A DNA stretch of 64,000 nucleotides from Rhizobium sp. TH135 (GTDB lineage Bacteria > Pseudomonadota > Alphaproteobacteria > Rhizobiales > Rhizobiaceae), in assembly GCF_002855515.1 (NCBI RefSeq), contig NZ_PKRP01000004.1, positions 427,917-491,916 of the forward strand, read 5' to 3'. A program made the position numbers and the translations under genes. Positions within the stretch are counted from its first letter, which is position 1, and every line of letters begins with the position of its first letter. The notes under the pieces are model-generated. The model did no database searches and was not told the origin of the DNA. It saw nothing but the letters and a program-made list of their open reading frames with translations. This document shows, one piece after another, positions 46,315-54,694 of the stretch.

Positions 46315-46993
46315 GGAACATGACCGGCCGCTTCGGCATGTCGTCGGCGCTGATGACGCCATCCTTGTTGCGGTCCATCCGGGTGAACATCTTGTCGGCC
46401 ATGGCAGTTGCTTCCGCCGGGCTGATCTGACCGTTCTCATCGGTATCAGCGACCCGCATCATCCGGCCCTGGCTACGCATACCGTCCCGACCACCGCGAT
46501 CCTCGCCGCGCTCGGCACGTTCATTGTGCCAGCCGTGGCGTTTGCCGTGCGGGCCCTTGCCCTCACCACGCGGACCATCGTCATTCATGGCCTGTTCCTG
46601 GGGTGCATCACCCGGGGGCGGGGTTGGTGCATCGGCCTTGGCTGCTTCGCGCTCCGCCTGGCGTTCGGCCCGCATAGCTTCACGGGCTGCCTTGTTCTCT
46701 TCGCGCATGGCTTCGCGGTGCTGGCGCATCTCGCCAGGAGTCAGCACGCCGTCCTTGTTGGCATCGATGGCGGTGAACATCGCAGTGCCCGCAGCCGTCG
46801 CTTCTTCCTTGCTGATCTTGCCGTCCTTGTTGGTGTCATGCTGCTGCAGCATCTGCACGAACATCACTTCCGGACCGCCACGGCCGGGGCCGCCACGGCG
46901 CTCGCCGCGGTCCTGCGCAAAGGCGCCGCCGGCGGTGGTGCCGATGAGGAGGGAGGCTGCCACGGCGGCCAGCGTCAGGGTCTTGCCGTTCAT
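46310..46993 (-). CDS. Secreted EF-hand calcium-binding protein
   Basis: This 227-residue protein has a signal peptide (about 1-26, ending AGGAFA) and four canonical EF-hand loops: D53-E64, D77-E88, D183-E194 and D207-D218, each with the D-x-N/D-x-D/N-G pattern. Between the two pairs lies an A/E/R-rich helix followed by a P/G/H-rich linker. It is presumably a periplasmic calcium-binding protein of unknown role. It is convergent with the LOG gene. Confidence 0.85.
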   Translation of the reverse strand: MNGKTLTLAAVAASLLIGTTAGGAFAQDRGERRGGPGRGGPEVMFVQMLQQHDTNKDGKISKEEATAAGTAMFTAIDANKDGVLTPGEMRQHREAMREENKAAREAMRAERQAEREAAKADAPTPPPGDAPQEQAMNDDGPRGEGKGPHGKRHGWHNERAERGEDRGGRDGMRSQGRMMRVADTDENGQISPAEATAMADKMFTRMDRNKDGVISADDMPKRPVMFR

Positions 46994-47101
46994 TGGGATA
47001 TCCTTTCGAGTGTCTGCTTCGATGGGATAACCGTAGCCGCGGCAAGGCTCAGGCCCTACTTAACTCTCTGTAAGCTGCATGAAACTTTCGTAAGATTCCG
47101 C

Positions 47102-47821
47102 TCACGCCTCATCCGCGAGCAGCGCCTGCAGGAAGCTGGTGAGATCGTCGGTGAGATAATCGACGGTCTCGGCATCCACATGCTCAACCCGCTCCCAGGT
47201 CTCCAGAATTGCGGTGCCCAGATTGCGCGGCACGAGCAGCACCGTCTTCATGCCGAGCGCCTTCGGCACCATCAGATTGCGCGGCAGATCCTCGAACATC
47301 GCGGCATGTTTCGTGTCGATGCGGTTGAGGCTCGCGAACTTGTCATAGGTGGCGCCTGCCGGCTTCGGCACGTAATCGGCCGCGACGATGTCGAAGATGT
47401 CGTCGAAATGGTCGAGAATGCCGAGCGCCCGCGCGGCAGCCTCCGCATGCGCCACCGTGCCATTGGTGAAGATGAACTTCCGCCCCGGCAGCCGCTTGAT
47501 CGCCGAGCCAAGAGCCTCATCCGGGATCAGCGCCGAATAGTCGATAGCATGCGCCCTCTCGAGAAAGGCGTTCGGATCGACCTTGTGATGCAGCATCAGC
47601 CCGGCAAGTGTCGTGCCGTGTTCATGGTAGTACTGCTTCTGCAGAAGCTTCGCCTCGGCCGGCTCCATCTGCAGGATCTCTGCCACGAAGGCGGTCATGT
47701 TCGTGTCGATCTGCGCGAAGAGATTGATGTGATGCGGATAAAGCGTGTTGTCGAGGTCGAAGACCCAGTCGCGCACGTGAGCGAAATCGGCGGGCGAGGG
47801 GATCTTGGCTGGGCTGTTCAT
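47102..47821 (-). CDS. HAD-family pyrimidine 5'-nucleotidase
   Basis: This 239-residue HAD phosphatase begins a few residues before WVFDLDNTLYPH, which holds the nucleophile motif DxDxT near residues 22-26. It continues with KFIFTNGT (motif II) and a C-terminal MVPKALGMKTVLL segment. It matches the SDT1-like pyrimidine 5'-nucleotidase branch common beside argB in rhizobia. ATG 47821, with GAGGAC upstream, is chosen over an in-frame start at 47884. Confidence 0.85.
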   Translation of the reverse strand: MNSPAKIPSPADFAHVRDWVFDLDNTLYPHHINLFAQIDTNMTAFVAEILQMEPAEAKLLQKQYYHEHGTTLAGLMLHHKVDPNAFLERAHAIDYSALIPDEALGSAIKRLPGRKFIFTNGTVAHAEAAARALGILDHFDDIFDIVAADYVPKPAGATYDKFASLNRIDTKHAAMFEDLPRNLMVPKALGMKTVLLVPRNLGTAILETWERVEHVDAETVDYLTDDLTSFLQALLADEA

Positions 47822-47930
47822 CGGGTCCTCTTGGGGCAGTGCGAATGGCCTGATGGCACCAGGCGCGTTGCCTCTAATTAGCATTGGTCGCCGCTTCGGG
47901 AAGTGCTATCTCGGAAAGATGGGAAAGAAG

Positions 47931-48038
47931 ATGGCGATTTCGGCGATGGAACGGGTCGTGGTCCTGCAGGACCGCAAGCGCCTGCCTGCGCGCTTCCATC
48001 CGGTGAGCTCAGGCACCATCCGTAAGCGCGCCGCGTGA
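47931..48038 (+). CDS. Possible small basic protein
   Basis: The 322-bp gap between the HAD gene and the DMT transporter contains a short frame starting MAISAMERVVVLQDRKRLPA and ending KRAA (35 residues). GGGAAAG lies six bases before ATG 47931; another ATG at 47919 is possible. A perfect 8-bp hairpin, GCCGCGTG/CACGCGGC (48030-48048), spans the stop codon. I do not recognise the protein. It is listed as a candidate only; nothing else was seen in the gap. Confidence 0.3.
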   Translation: MAISAMERVVVLQDRKRLPARFHPVSSGTIRKRAA

Positions 48039-48143
48039 TCCACGCGGCCTCGAGCCCAAAGTGCTCTGGCCAAATCCACCACTCTTTTTTATCTCTGCCG
48101 CAAGCCGACATCCCCGCGCTGCGGCCATTCTGGACACTCTCCC

Positions 48144-49058
48144 ATGGAACTCTGGGCCCTAATCACGGTCGGCAGCGCCTTCCTGCAAAATCTGCGCTCA
48201 ACACTACAGAAACACCTCAAAGGCCGTATGGGCACGATGGGGGCGACCTTTGTCCGCTTCGGCTTCGGCCTGCCCTTCGCCTTCCTCTATCTCGCCATCC
48301 TGCATCTCGGTCTCGGCCGTCCGCTGCCGGTGCCGGGAGCGACCTTCGCTATCTGGGCGGTCATCGGCGCGCTTGCCCAGATCACGGCGACCTTCCTCCT
48401 GGTCCACCTTTTCTCCTTTCGCAACTTCGCCGTCGGCACGGCCTATTCGCGCACTGAACCGGCCCAGGCCGCACTGCTGGCGCTGATCCTCTTCGGCGAG
48501 ACGATCGGTCTTGGCACCGCAGCGGCGATCCTCGTCTCCATCCTCGGCGTCATGCTGATCTCGGTGGCCCGCACGACCTTCACACCCTTGAGCCTCGTCA
48601 CCTCGGTCACCAGTCGCACCGCGCTGATCGGGCTTGCCTCCGGCTTCTTCTTCGGCATCTCCGCGACCGCCTACCGCACCGCCTCGCTGTCGCTGGCGCC
48701 GAGCCTGCCGACACCGGATGCAATGGTGCAGGCGGGCTACACGCTCTGTGTCGTCATCACCATCCAGACGCTGTCGATGCTTTGCTGGATGGCCTGGCGC
48801 GACCGGGCCGAGCTCACCCGCGTGCGGGCCGCCTGGAAGGTCAGCGCCCTCGTCGGCTTCGTCGGCGCTACGGCCTCCTTCGGCTGGTTTACCGCGATGA
48901 CGCTGCAGCAGGTGGCAGTGGTGAAAGCATTGGCCCAGGTTGAGATGCTCTTCACCTTCGCGTCGTCGGTGATTTTCTTCAAGGAAAGCATCAACAGGCT
49001 GGAGATTGCCGGCTGCGTGTTGATCGTGCTCGGAGTGCTGTTGCTAGTTCTGGTGTAA
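48144..49058 (+). CDS. EamA/DMT-superfamily transporter
   Basis: This 304-residue protein has about ten hydrophobic segments in two EamA repeats, the layout of drug/metabolite exporters. The second repeat ends in EMLFTFASSVIFFKESINRLE, the usual conserved end. The substrate is unknown. It stands alone between gene-free regions. Confidence 0.85.
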   Translation: MELWALITVGSAFLQNLRSTLQKHLKGRMGTMGATFVRFGFGLPFAFLYLAILHLGLGRPLPVPGATFAIWAVIGALAQITATFLLVHLFSFRNFAVGTAYSRTEPAQAALLALILFGETIGLGTAAAILVSILGVMLISVARTTFTPLSLVTSVTSRTALIGLASGFFFGISATAYRTASLSLAPSLPTPDAMVQAGYTLCVVITIQTLSMLCWMAWRDRAELTRVRAAWKVSALVGFVGATASFGWFTAMTLQQVAVVKALAQVEMLFTFASSVIFFKESINRLEIAGCVLIVLGVLLLVLV

Positions 49059-49070
49059 GGGGGCGACACC

Positions 49071-49160
49071 CCTCTCCCCTTGTGGGAGAGGTTGCAAAAT
49101 CGAGGGCTTAGCCCGATCAGGGCTAAACCTCAGATTTTGTTGGTGAGGGGAACGGTTCTA
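49071..49160. repeat. Composite REP-like element
   Basis: Within the 313-bp gene-free interval 49059-49371, three nested palindromes occur. CCTCTCCC/GGGAGAGG lies at 49071-49091. CAAAATC/GATTTTG (49095-49101 and 49133-49139) encloses TTAGCCC/GGGCTAA (49108-49126). A GGTGAGGGGA tail closes it, mirroring the CCCTCTCC start. This fits a mosaic of short rhizobial intergenic repeats and could terminate the upstream transporter transcript. Confidence 0.6.
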
Positions 49161-49242
49161 TTGCCACGACATCACGGCCCCCCTTACTTGCGATTTCTGA
49201 TGTTTAGGCCGCTTGCGCTGGCCTAATTCATCGAAATCGCTT

Positions 49243-49263
49243 TCTCCCCCACCACGGGGGAGA
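49243..49263. repeat. Second REP-like palindrome upstream of the MFS gene
   Basis: TCTCCCCC (49243-49250) and GGGGGAGA (49256-49263) form a perfect 8-bp stem around ACCAC. It resembles the CTTCTCCCC/GGGGAGAAG repeat after olsB. The rest of the gap up to 49371 shows no recognisable promoter. Confidence 0.5.
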
Positions 49264-49371
49264 TCGGACCCCGCACGCCTCGGCACAGCGCTCACCCTTT
49301 GCCCCGTTGCGACCCATCCCGCTGCGCGATACACCGGACGGCACAAGCGCGCCGAGGGCGGGGAGACAAAA

Positions 49372-50868
49372 GTGCACACCAAGACACCCGCGACACAAAC
49401 GATCAGCACCGACGTCGCGCATCCATACCCGAAGCGCTGGACGGCGCTTGCCGTGATGATGCTGGCAAACTTCATGAATTTGCTCGATGTCACCATCGTC
49501 AATGTTGCGCTGCCGAGCCTGCAATCCGAGCTGGGCGCGACCTCCAGCCAGATCGAATGGGTCGTGGCCGGTTACGTGCTGGTCTTTGCGCTCGGGCTCC
49601 TGCCCTTCGGACGGCTCGGCGACGTCAGGGGCAAAAAGCAGGTGTTTCTGGTCGGAGTGGCGGCCTTCACCTTTGCCTCGCTTCTGTGCGGGCTGGCACC
49701 CGATATCGGCTGGTTGGTGGCCGCACGTCTCCTGCAGGGGGCGGGGGCCGCGGTCATGACCCCGCAGGTGCTGGCGATTGCCCAGATGATGTTTCCGCCG
49801 AAGGAACGCGCGGCGGCCTTTTCGCTATTTGGTTTGAGCGCCGGGCTTGCTTCGGTATCCGGCCCCATCCTCGGCGGCTGGCTGATTAGCCTCGATGTGC
49901 TGGGTCTTGGCTGGCGACCAATCTTCCTCATCAATATTCCGGTCGGCATCATGACCATCCTGCTCGGCTGGCGGCTGATCCCGGCACTGGCGCCCAAGCC
50001 CGGCCTCAAGAACGATTTCGGCGGCATCGCGCTGGCGGCGGTCACGATCTTCTGCGTCATCTTCCCGCTCATCGAGGGCCGTGGCTTCGGCTGGCCCGTC
50101 TGGTGCTTCGTCATGCTCGCCATGGCCATTCCCTTCGGGGTCGCCTTCGGCCTCTGGGAGCGTCGACAACACCGGATCAAGGCGCCCGAACTCCTGCCCG
50201 TCGCGCTGATGAAGAACCGCAACTATGTCATCGGCTCGCTCATGACGGCGACGTTCTTCTCGACCCTGCCAGGCTTCTTCCTGATCTTTGCGATGTTCCT
50301 GCAGCAGGGTTACGGCCTCACCCCGCTTCAGTCGGGTTTGACCACAGTGCCGTTTTCGGTCGGGATCTTCATCGCCTCGCTCATCTCCGGCCGTCTGGGC
50401 AGTATTGCTCCGCGCGTCCGCGTCGTGGTCGGGGTAGTCATGGTCATCTTCGGCATGGGCCTGTTGCGCATGGAGATCCAGACCGTCGGTGAAAGCATCG
50501 ACCGTATGGCGCTTCTGCCCTGGTTCCTGCTGAGCGGCCTTGGCATGGGGATCGCGATCGCGCCGATGTTCCAGCTCGTGCTGGCGGGTGTGCCACCGCA
50601 GGATGCGGGCGGTGGATCTGGTGCGCTTCAGGCGATCCAGCAGGTTGGAAGTGCACTCGGAATTGCCATCGTTAGCGAGATCTTCTTTTCGGATCTGGCG
50701 CGCAATGCGGCAGAAGGCCTGAACGGCAAGGCCGTCTATGCCGAGGGTCTGAGCCTTGGCCTCATCTACAACTTCGTCGCCTATGCGATCGTCCTGATCG
50801 CGGTCCTGTCCATGCGCACCGTGACGCCGGGAAGCGAGAAGCTGGAGCGTCCGCTGCCGATCGAGTGA
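49372..50868 (+). CDS. MFS transporter, DHA2 (14-TMS drug efflux) family
   Basis: This 498-residue protein has about 14 hydrophobic segments, the early LDVTIVNVALPSL motif (about residues 39-51) and the loop motif GRLGDVRGKKQVF (about 81-93). These are typical of DHA2 multidrug or metabolite exporters. GTG 49372, six bases after GGGAG, gives a normal N terminus; the frame reaches back to 49213 through REP-like sequence. The substrate is unknown, and no linked membrane-fusion or TetR gene was seen. Confidence 0.86.
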   Translation: MHTKTPATQTISTDVAHPYPKRWTALAVMMLANFMNLLDVTIVNVALPSLQSELGATSSQIEWVVAGYVLVFALGLLPFGRLGDVRGKKQVFLVGVAAFTFASLLCGLAPDIGWLVAARLLQGAGAAVMTPQVLAIAQMMFPPKERAAAFSLFGLSAGLASVSGPILGGWLISLDVLGLGWRPIFLINIPVGIMTILLGWRLIPALAPKPGLKNDFGGIALAAVTIFCVIFPLIEGRGFGWPVWCFVMLAMAIPFGVAFGLWERRQHRIKAPELLPVALMKNRNYVIGSLMTATFFSTLPGFFLIFAMFLQQGYGLTPLQSGLTTVPFSVGIFIASLISGRLGSIAPRVRVVVGVVMVIFGMGLLRMEIQTVGESIDRMALLPWFLLSGLGMGIAIAPMFQLVLAGVPPQDAGGGSGALQAIQQVGSALGIAIVSEIFFSDLARNAAEGLNGKAVYAEGLSLGLIYNFVAYAIVLIAVLSMRTVTPGSEKLERPLPIE

Positions 50869-50892
50869 CCTGCAGCGGACGAGATCATCGGC

Positions 50893-51780
50893 TTAAGGGA
50901 CGAGCAGCGTGCCGGCACCCGTCTCGGTGAAGAGTTCGAGCAGCACGGAATGGGCGGTCTTGCCGTTGAGGATGACGACACCCTGCACGCCCGCCTGGAT
51001 CGCCTCGATGCAGGTCTCGACCTTCGGGATCATGCCGCCCGAGATCGTGCCGTCCTTGATCAGCGCATGGGCTTCGGCGACCGACAATTCCTTGATCAGC
51101 TTGCCGTCCTTGTCGAGCACGCCGGGCACGTCGGTGAGGAAGAGCAGGCGCGAGGCATTGAGGGCACCCGCAATCGCACCGGCAAAGGTATCGGCGTTGA
51201 TGTTGTAGGTAGCACCATCGCGGCCAGGCGCCACGGGGGCGATGACCGGGATCATCTCGGAGCGAGCGAGCAGATCGAGAAGCGTTCGGTCCACTTCGAC
51301 GACATCACCGACGAAGCCGAGATCGAGCACGCGCTCGATATTGCTGTCGGGATCGCGGACCTTCTTCTGCGCCTTTTCGGCAAAGACCATGTTGCCGTCC
51401 TTGCCGCATAGACCGATCGCCCATTCGCCGGTCTGGTTGATGAGCGCGACGATTTCCTTGTTGATCGAGCCGGCGAGCACCATCTCGACGATCTCGACCG
51501 TCTTCTGGTCGGTGACGCGAAGGCCGTTTTCGAAACGTGATTCGATGCCCATACGGGCAAGCATCGCGCCGATCTGCGGACCGCCGCCATGCACGACGAT
51601 CGGGTTGACGCCGGACTGCTTCAGAAGCGCGATATCGGCGGCAAACGCCTTGCCGAGCTCGGGATTGCCCATGGCATGGCCGCCATATTTGACCACGATC
51701 GTCTTGTTCTCGTACCGCTGCATGAAGGGCAGTGCCTGGACAAGAAGGCGGGCCTGGATTTCGCTTTCGGAAGCTGACAT
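50893..51780 (-). CDS. argB: Acetylglutamate kinase
   Basis: ArgB phosphorylates N-acetylglutamate in arginine synthesis. The 295-residue amino-acid kinase has [10 protein letters not shown] (about 29-38) and HGGGPQIG (about 64-71). ATG 51780, preceded by GAGG, is chosen over the longer frame to 51894. It converges with the MFS gene and is divergent from the sigma factor gene. Confidence 0.96.
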   Translation of the reverse strand: MSASESEIQARLLVQALPFMQRYENKTIVVKYGGHAMGNPELGKAFAADIALLKQSGVNPIVVHGGGPQIGAMLARMGIESRFENGLRVTDQKTVEIVEMVLAGSINKEIVALINQTGEWAIGLCGKDGNMVFAEKAQKKVRDPDSNIERVLDLGFVGDVVEVDRTLLDLLARSEMIPVIAPVAPGRDGATYNINADTFAGAIAGALNASRLLFLTDVPGVLDKDGKLIKELSVAEAHALIKDGTISGGMIPKVETCIEAIQAGVQGVVILNGKTAHSVLLELFTETGAGTLLVP

Positions 51781-51886
51781 GGAAAACCTCGCTGTGGATC
51801 GCGGCCTTTTAGCGCATGTGTCGCCGTGATGGAATAATGGCGCCGCAATATAAGCGGCAGGTGACATGCTTCTTCTTATCGTCGCA

Positions 51887-51914
51887 TTGTCCACGGAATA
51901 TGCCGTGCTATATC
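51887..51914 (+). promoter_or_regulatory. Candidate promoter with dyad upstream of the ECF sigma gene
   Basis: TTGTCC (51887-51892) and TATATC (51909-51914) are 16 bp apart, a fair housekeeping promoter. A perfect 5-bp dyad, CACGG/CCGTG (51892-51907), fills the spacer and could be an operator. No ECF-type promoter like the one before the fasciclin gene was seen here. Confidence 0.35.
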
Positions 51915-51938
51915 AAGGCCACTGGGTGAGGGGGCTCT

Positions 51939-52484
51939 ATGGAACGCGACGACATCGGCGGATTGCTGGCCCGGGTGGCCCTGCGGGACCGAAGCGCCTT
52001 TTCCTTGCTCTATGGTCGTATTTCGGCGAAACTTTTCGCCATCTGCATCCGTATGCTCAAAGACAGGGGAGAGGCCGAAGAGGCGCTACAGGATGTGTTC
52101 GTCAAGATTTGGCATAAGGCCGGGAGCTATACGGGCGACGGCGACAATGCCTATCCATGGCTCTGCGCCATCGTCCGCTATCACTGCATCGATCGCTTGA
52201 GAGCGCGTCGACCGCAGGGAGAGGACATCGAGGCAGCGATCGATCTGGCGGATCTCGCACCCGATCCGGAGCAGCATGCGATGCTCCGATCCGAAGGTGG
52301 CCGCATTGACACATGCCTGGAGGCATTGGATCCTGACAGGGCGCTCGCCGTTCGCCAGGCTTATGTGGAAGGACTGTCCTATCAGGAGCTGGCGGATCAT
52401 TTCGCCGTTCCGCTGAACACGATGCGTACATGGCTGCGGCGCAGCCTTTTGAAACTGAGAGAGTGCATGGATGAGCACGCCTGA
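51939..52484 (+). CDS. ECF RNA polymerase sigma factor (SigK-like)
   Basis: This 181-residue ECF sigma factor has region 2 (about 20-90, with AEEALQDVFVKIWHKAGSY) and region 4 (about 125-175, with GLSYQELADHFAVPLNTMRTWLRRSL) and no region 3. It overlaps a RskA-type anti-sigma gene by 14 bp, and a fasciclin-domain gene follows. The same trio order is known for Mycobacterium tuberculosis SigK-RskA with Mpt70/Mpt83. The signal sensed is unknown. Confidence 0.9.
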   Translation: MERDDIGGLLARVALRDRSAFSLLYGRISAKLFAICIRMLKDRGEAEEALQDVFVKIWHKAGSYTGDGDNAYPWLCAIVRYHCIDRLRARRPQGEDIEAAIDLADLAPDPEQHAMLRSEGGRIDTCLEALDPDRALAVRQAYVEGLSYQELADHFAVPLNTMRTWLRRSLLKLRECMDEHA

Positions 52485-53187
52485 CCAAAGCAAGGGAGAC
52501 CGGTCGCGAGACGAAGTTCTCGCGGGCGAATATGTCCTCGGTGTCCTGAGCGGAACTGAGCGCCAGAAGGTAGACGCGCGCCTGCGCCACGACCGACAGT
52601 TCGCCGCCATGGTCAAGCGCTGGGAAGAGAACCTCACCCAGTTCAACGACGATTACGCCGAGGCCTCAGCGCCGGATCAGCTGTTTTCGAAGATCGAGGA
52701 TCGACTTTTTGCATCGCCCGGCACGGTGGCCGCGGTGAAGGGCAGCCTGTGGAATTCGCTGGTGCTCTGGCGCGGCCTGAGTTTTGCATCGATTGCCGCG
52801 CTCGGCCTCATCGTAGGGTTCGACTATGCCGAACGTATGCGTCCGAAATCTCAAGTCGCGCTGACGGCGGACTTGGCCGGCGAGAACCAGGCGATCGCAT
52901 TGCATGCGCGCTATGACGGCAACTCCGGCCGCCTCGCCGTCACCCCCGTCGCAAGCGGCGGTGCAGATGAGAAGTCGCTTGAGCTCTGGCTCGTCGAGGG
53001 TGAACAGGCGCCGATCTCGCTCGGCGTGCTGCCGCAGACCGGGCAGGGGGAGCTTGATGTGCCTGAGGATCTGCGTGCCCGCCTGACGGAAGGTGTCGTG
53101 CTGGCCGTCAGCCTCGAGCCTTTCGGCGGATCGCCGACCGGAAAAGCCACCGGACCTGTCGTGGCGCTCGGCGAAGTTCGTCCCTGA
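52471..53187 (+). CDS. RskA-type anti-sigma factor
   Basis: This 238-residue protein has a cytoplasmic sigma-binding part (about 1-95), starting with EVLAGEYVLGVLSGTERQKV, typical of zinc-less anti-sigma domains. A single membrane helix (about 97-117) and a periplasmic RskA domain follow; the latter ends in SLEPFGGSPTGKATGPVVALG, a conserved family ending. It is expected to hold the upstream sigma factor at the membrane until released by proteolysis. It overlaps the sigma gene by 14 bp. Confidence 0.88.
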   Translation: MSTPDQSKGDRSRDEVLAGEYVLGVLSGTERQKVDARLRHDRQFAAMVKRWEENLTQFNDDYAEASAPDQLFSKIEDRLFASPGTVAAVKGSLWNSLVLWRGLSFASIAALGLIVGFDYAERMRPKSQVALTADLAGENQAIALHARYDGNSGRLAVTPVASGGADEKSLELWLVEGEQAPISLGVLPQTGQGELDVPEDLRARLTEGVVLAVSLEPFGGSPTGKATGPVVALGEVRP

Positions 53188-53220
53188 CGAAGAAATTCTC
53201 TCATAAAATCAATGAAGTCT

Positions 53221-53276
53221 TTTCAGGCGGCCGATTTTCTCGAGCCGCCTGAAACTTGTTCGGACGACCCACCGTC
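53221..53276 (+). promoter_or_regulatory. Hairpin and ECF-type promoter before the fasciclin gene
   Basis: TTTCAGGCGGC (53221-53231) and GCCGCCTGAAA (53244-53254) form a perfect 11-bp stem, 34 bp after the rskA stop. The right arm overlaps GAAAC (53251-53255), which together with CGTC (53273-53276, 17-bp spacing) resembles an ECF promoter. It may end the sigK-rskA transcript and start a separate fasciclin transcript driven by the ECF sigma factor. Confidence 0.4.
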
Positions 53277-53368
53277 TTTGGTCATGTTCCTGCTGAGGAA
53301 CGCCCCCGATGTCCCGCCCGAACCCGCAGGGACACGATCGAGAACACCAAGGATAAGAGGAAACCGTA

Positions 53369-53926
53369 ATGTTCAAGACCGCTCTTCGCCCGCTCGCATT
53401 CTCCGCAGCCATCCTGGCAGGCGCTGCCGCAGCCTATGCCGCCAATCCGATGGTCGGCGGTGGTGAAATGCTCGAAACCAAGAACATCGTCGAAAACGCC
53501 GTCAACTCGAAGGATCACACGACGCTCGTTGCCGCCGTCCAGGCAGCCGGTCTCGTTGAAACCCTGTCGGGCGCCGGTCCGTTCACCGTCTTCGCTCCGA
53601 CCAACGACGCCTTCGCCAAGCTGCCGGCCGGCACGGTCGACACTCTGCTGAAGCCGGAAAACAAGGCGCAGCTCACCAAGGTGCTGACCTGCCACGTGGT
53701 GGCAGCCGACGTGATGGCCGAAGCCCTCGTCAAGATGATCTCCGATGATGGCGGCGAACATGACGTCACCACCGTTGGCGGTTGTGTGCTGAAGGCGAAG
53801 GCCGCCGACGGCAAGGTCACGCTGACCGACGAGAATGGCGGCGTATCGACCGTCACCATCGCAGACGTCAAGCAGTCGAACGGTGTGATCCACGTCGTCG
53901 ACGCGGTCATCCTGCCGAAAATGTAA
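53369..53926 (+). CDS. Secreted fasciclin-domain protein
   Basis: This 185-residue protein has a signal peptide (about 1-24, ending AAAYA) and one FAS1 domain (about 40-183). The two family motifs are visible: FTVFAPTNDAFAKLP near 72-86 and the C-terminal GVIHVVDAVILP near 172-183. FAS1 domains mediate adhesion or protein interaction. An AGAGG lies close upstream of the start. Its position after sigma and RskA genes suggests it is the main target of that sigma factor. Confidence 0.9.
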   Translation: MFKTALRPLAFSAAILAGAAAAYAANPMVGGGEMLETKNIVENAVNSKDHTTLVAAVQAAGLVETLSGAGPFTVFAPTNDAFAKLPAGTVDTLLKPENKAQLTKVLTCHVVAADVMAEALVKMISDDGGEHDVTTVGGCVLKAKAADGKVTLTDENGGVSTVTIADVKQSNGVIHVVDAVILPKM

Positions 53927-53985
53927 GGAACGACGGTTCGGCCCGGTCTCCGCCGGCTAGGGCCGACCTGATCGGAGCCTGAGCG

Positions 53986-54645
53986 TCAAATGCTCCGACC
54001 GATGGCCTCGCTGATTGCCCCGCGCAATTGGTCGAGGCCATCACCTTTTTCAGAGGATGTCGAGAGAACGCCAGGGAAGGCGGCAGGCCGCTTCTTGATC
54101 TTTTCCTGCGTCTCCGCAATCAGCTTCGGCACGGCTGGCGCCTTGATCTTGTCGGTCTTGGTTAGCACGATCTGGTAGGAAACGGCGGCCTTGTCGAGCA
54201 GCGAGAGCACTTCGTCGTCGTTCTTCTTGATGCCATGACGGCTGTCGATCAGGACGTACACGCGCTTCAGCGTCGCGCGACCCCGAAGATAATCGAAAAC
54301 CAGCTTCGTCCAGGCATCCACATGCTCCTTCGGGGCCTGAGCATAGCCGTAGCCAGGCATGTCGACGAGCGCCATTGGCGGCAGGTCGCCTGCCTGGCCG
54401 GAAAAGCCGTCGGGCACGAAGTAGTTCAGTTCCTGGGTGCGTCCGGGTGTGTTGGACGTGCGGGCGAGACCCTTCTGGCCAACCAGCGCATTGATCAGCG
54501 ACGACTTGCCGACATTCGAGCGACCGGCAAAGGCCACTTCGAGCGGTCCTTCCGGCGGCAGGAATTCCATCGATGGCACACCGCGGATGAAGATCCAGGG
54601 GCGGCCAAAGAGCGGCTGATCGGGCTTGTCGTGTGTTTCGGTCAT
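53986..54645 (-). CDS. engB: Ribosome biogenesis GTPase EngB (YsxC/YihA)
   Basis: EngB is an essential GTPase for large-subunit assembly. The 219-residue protein has G1 GRSNVGKSS (41-49), G3 DMPGYG and G4 TKTD. It lies downstream of yidC but is separated from it by a DMT transporter and a strong terminator. Confidence 0.95.
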   Translation of the reverse strand: MTETHDKPDQPLFGRPWIFIRGVPSMEFLPPEGPLEVAFAGRSNVGKSSLINALVGQKGLARTSNTPGRTQELNYFVPDGFSGQAGDLPPMALVDMPGYGYAQAPKEHVDAWTKLVFDYLRGRATLKRVYVLIDSRHGIKKNDDEVLSLLDKAAVSYQIVLTKTDKIKAPAVPKLIAETQEKIKKRPAAFPGVLSTSSEKGDGLDQLRGAISEAIGRSI

Positions 54646-54694
54646 AGAGTAGGCCTTTCGTCAGGCGGACAGATCCGGGTTTTGGCCCGGAAAG

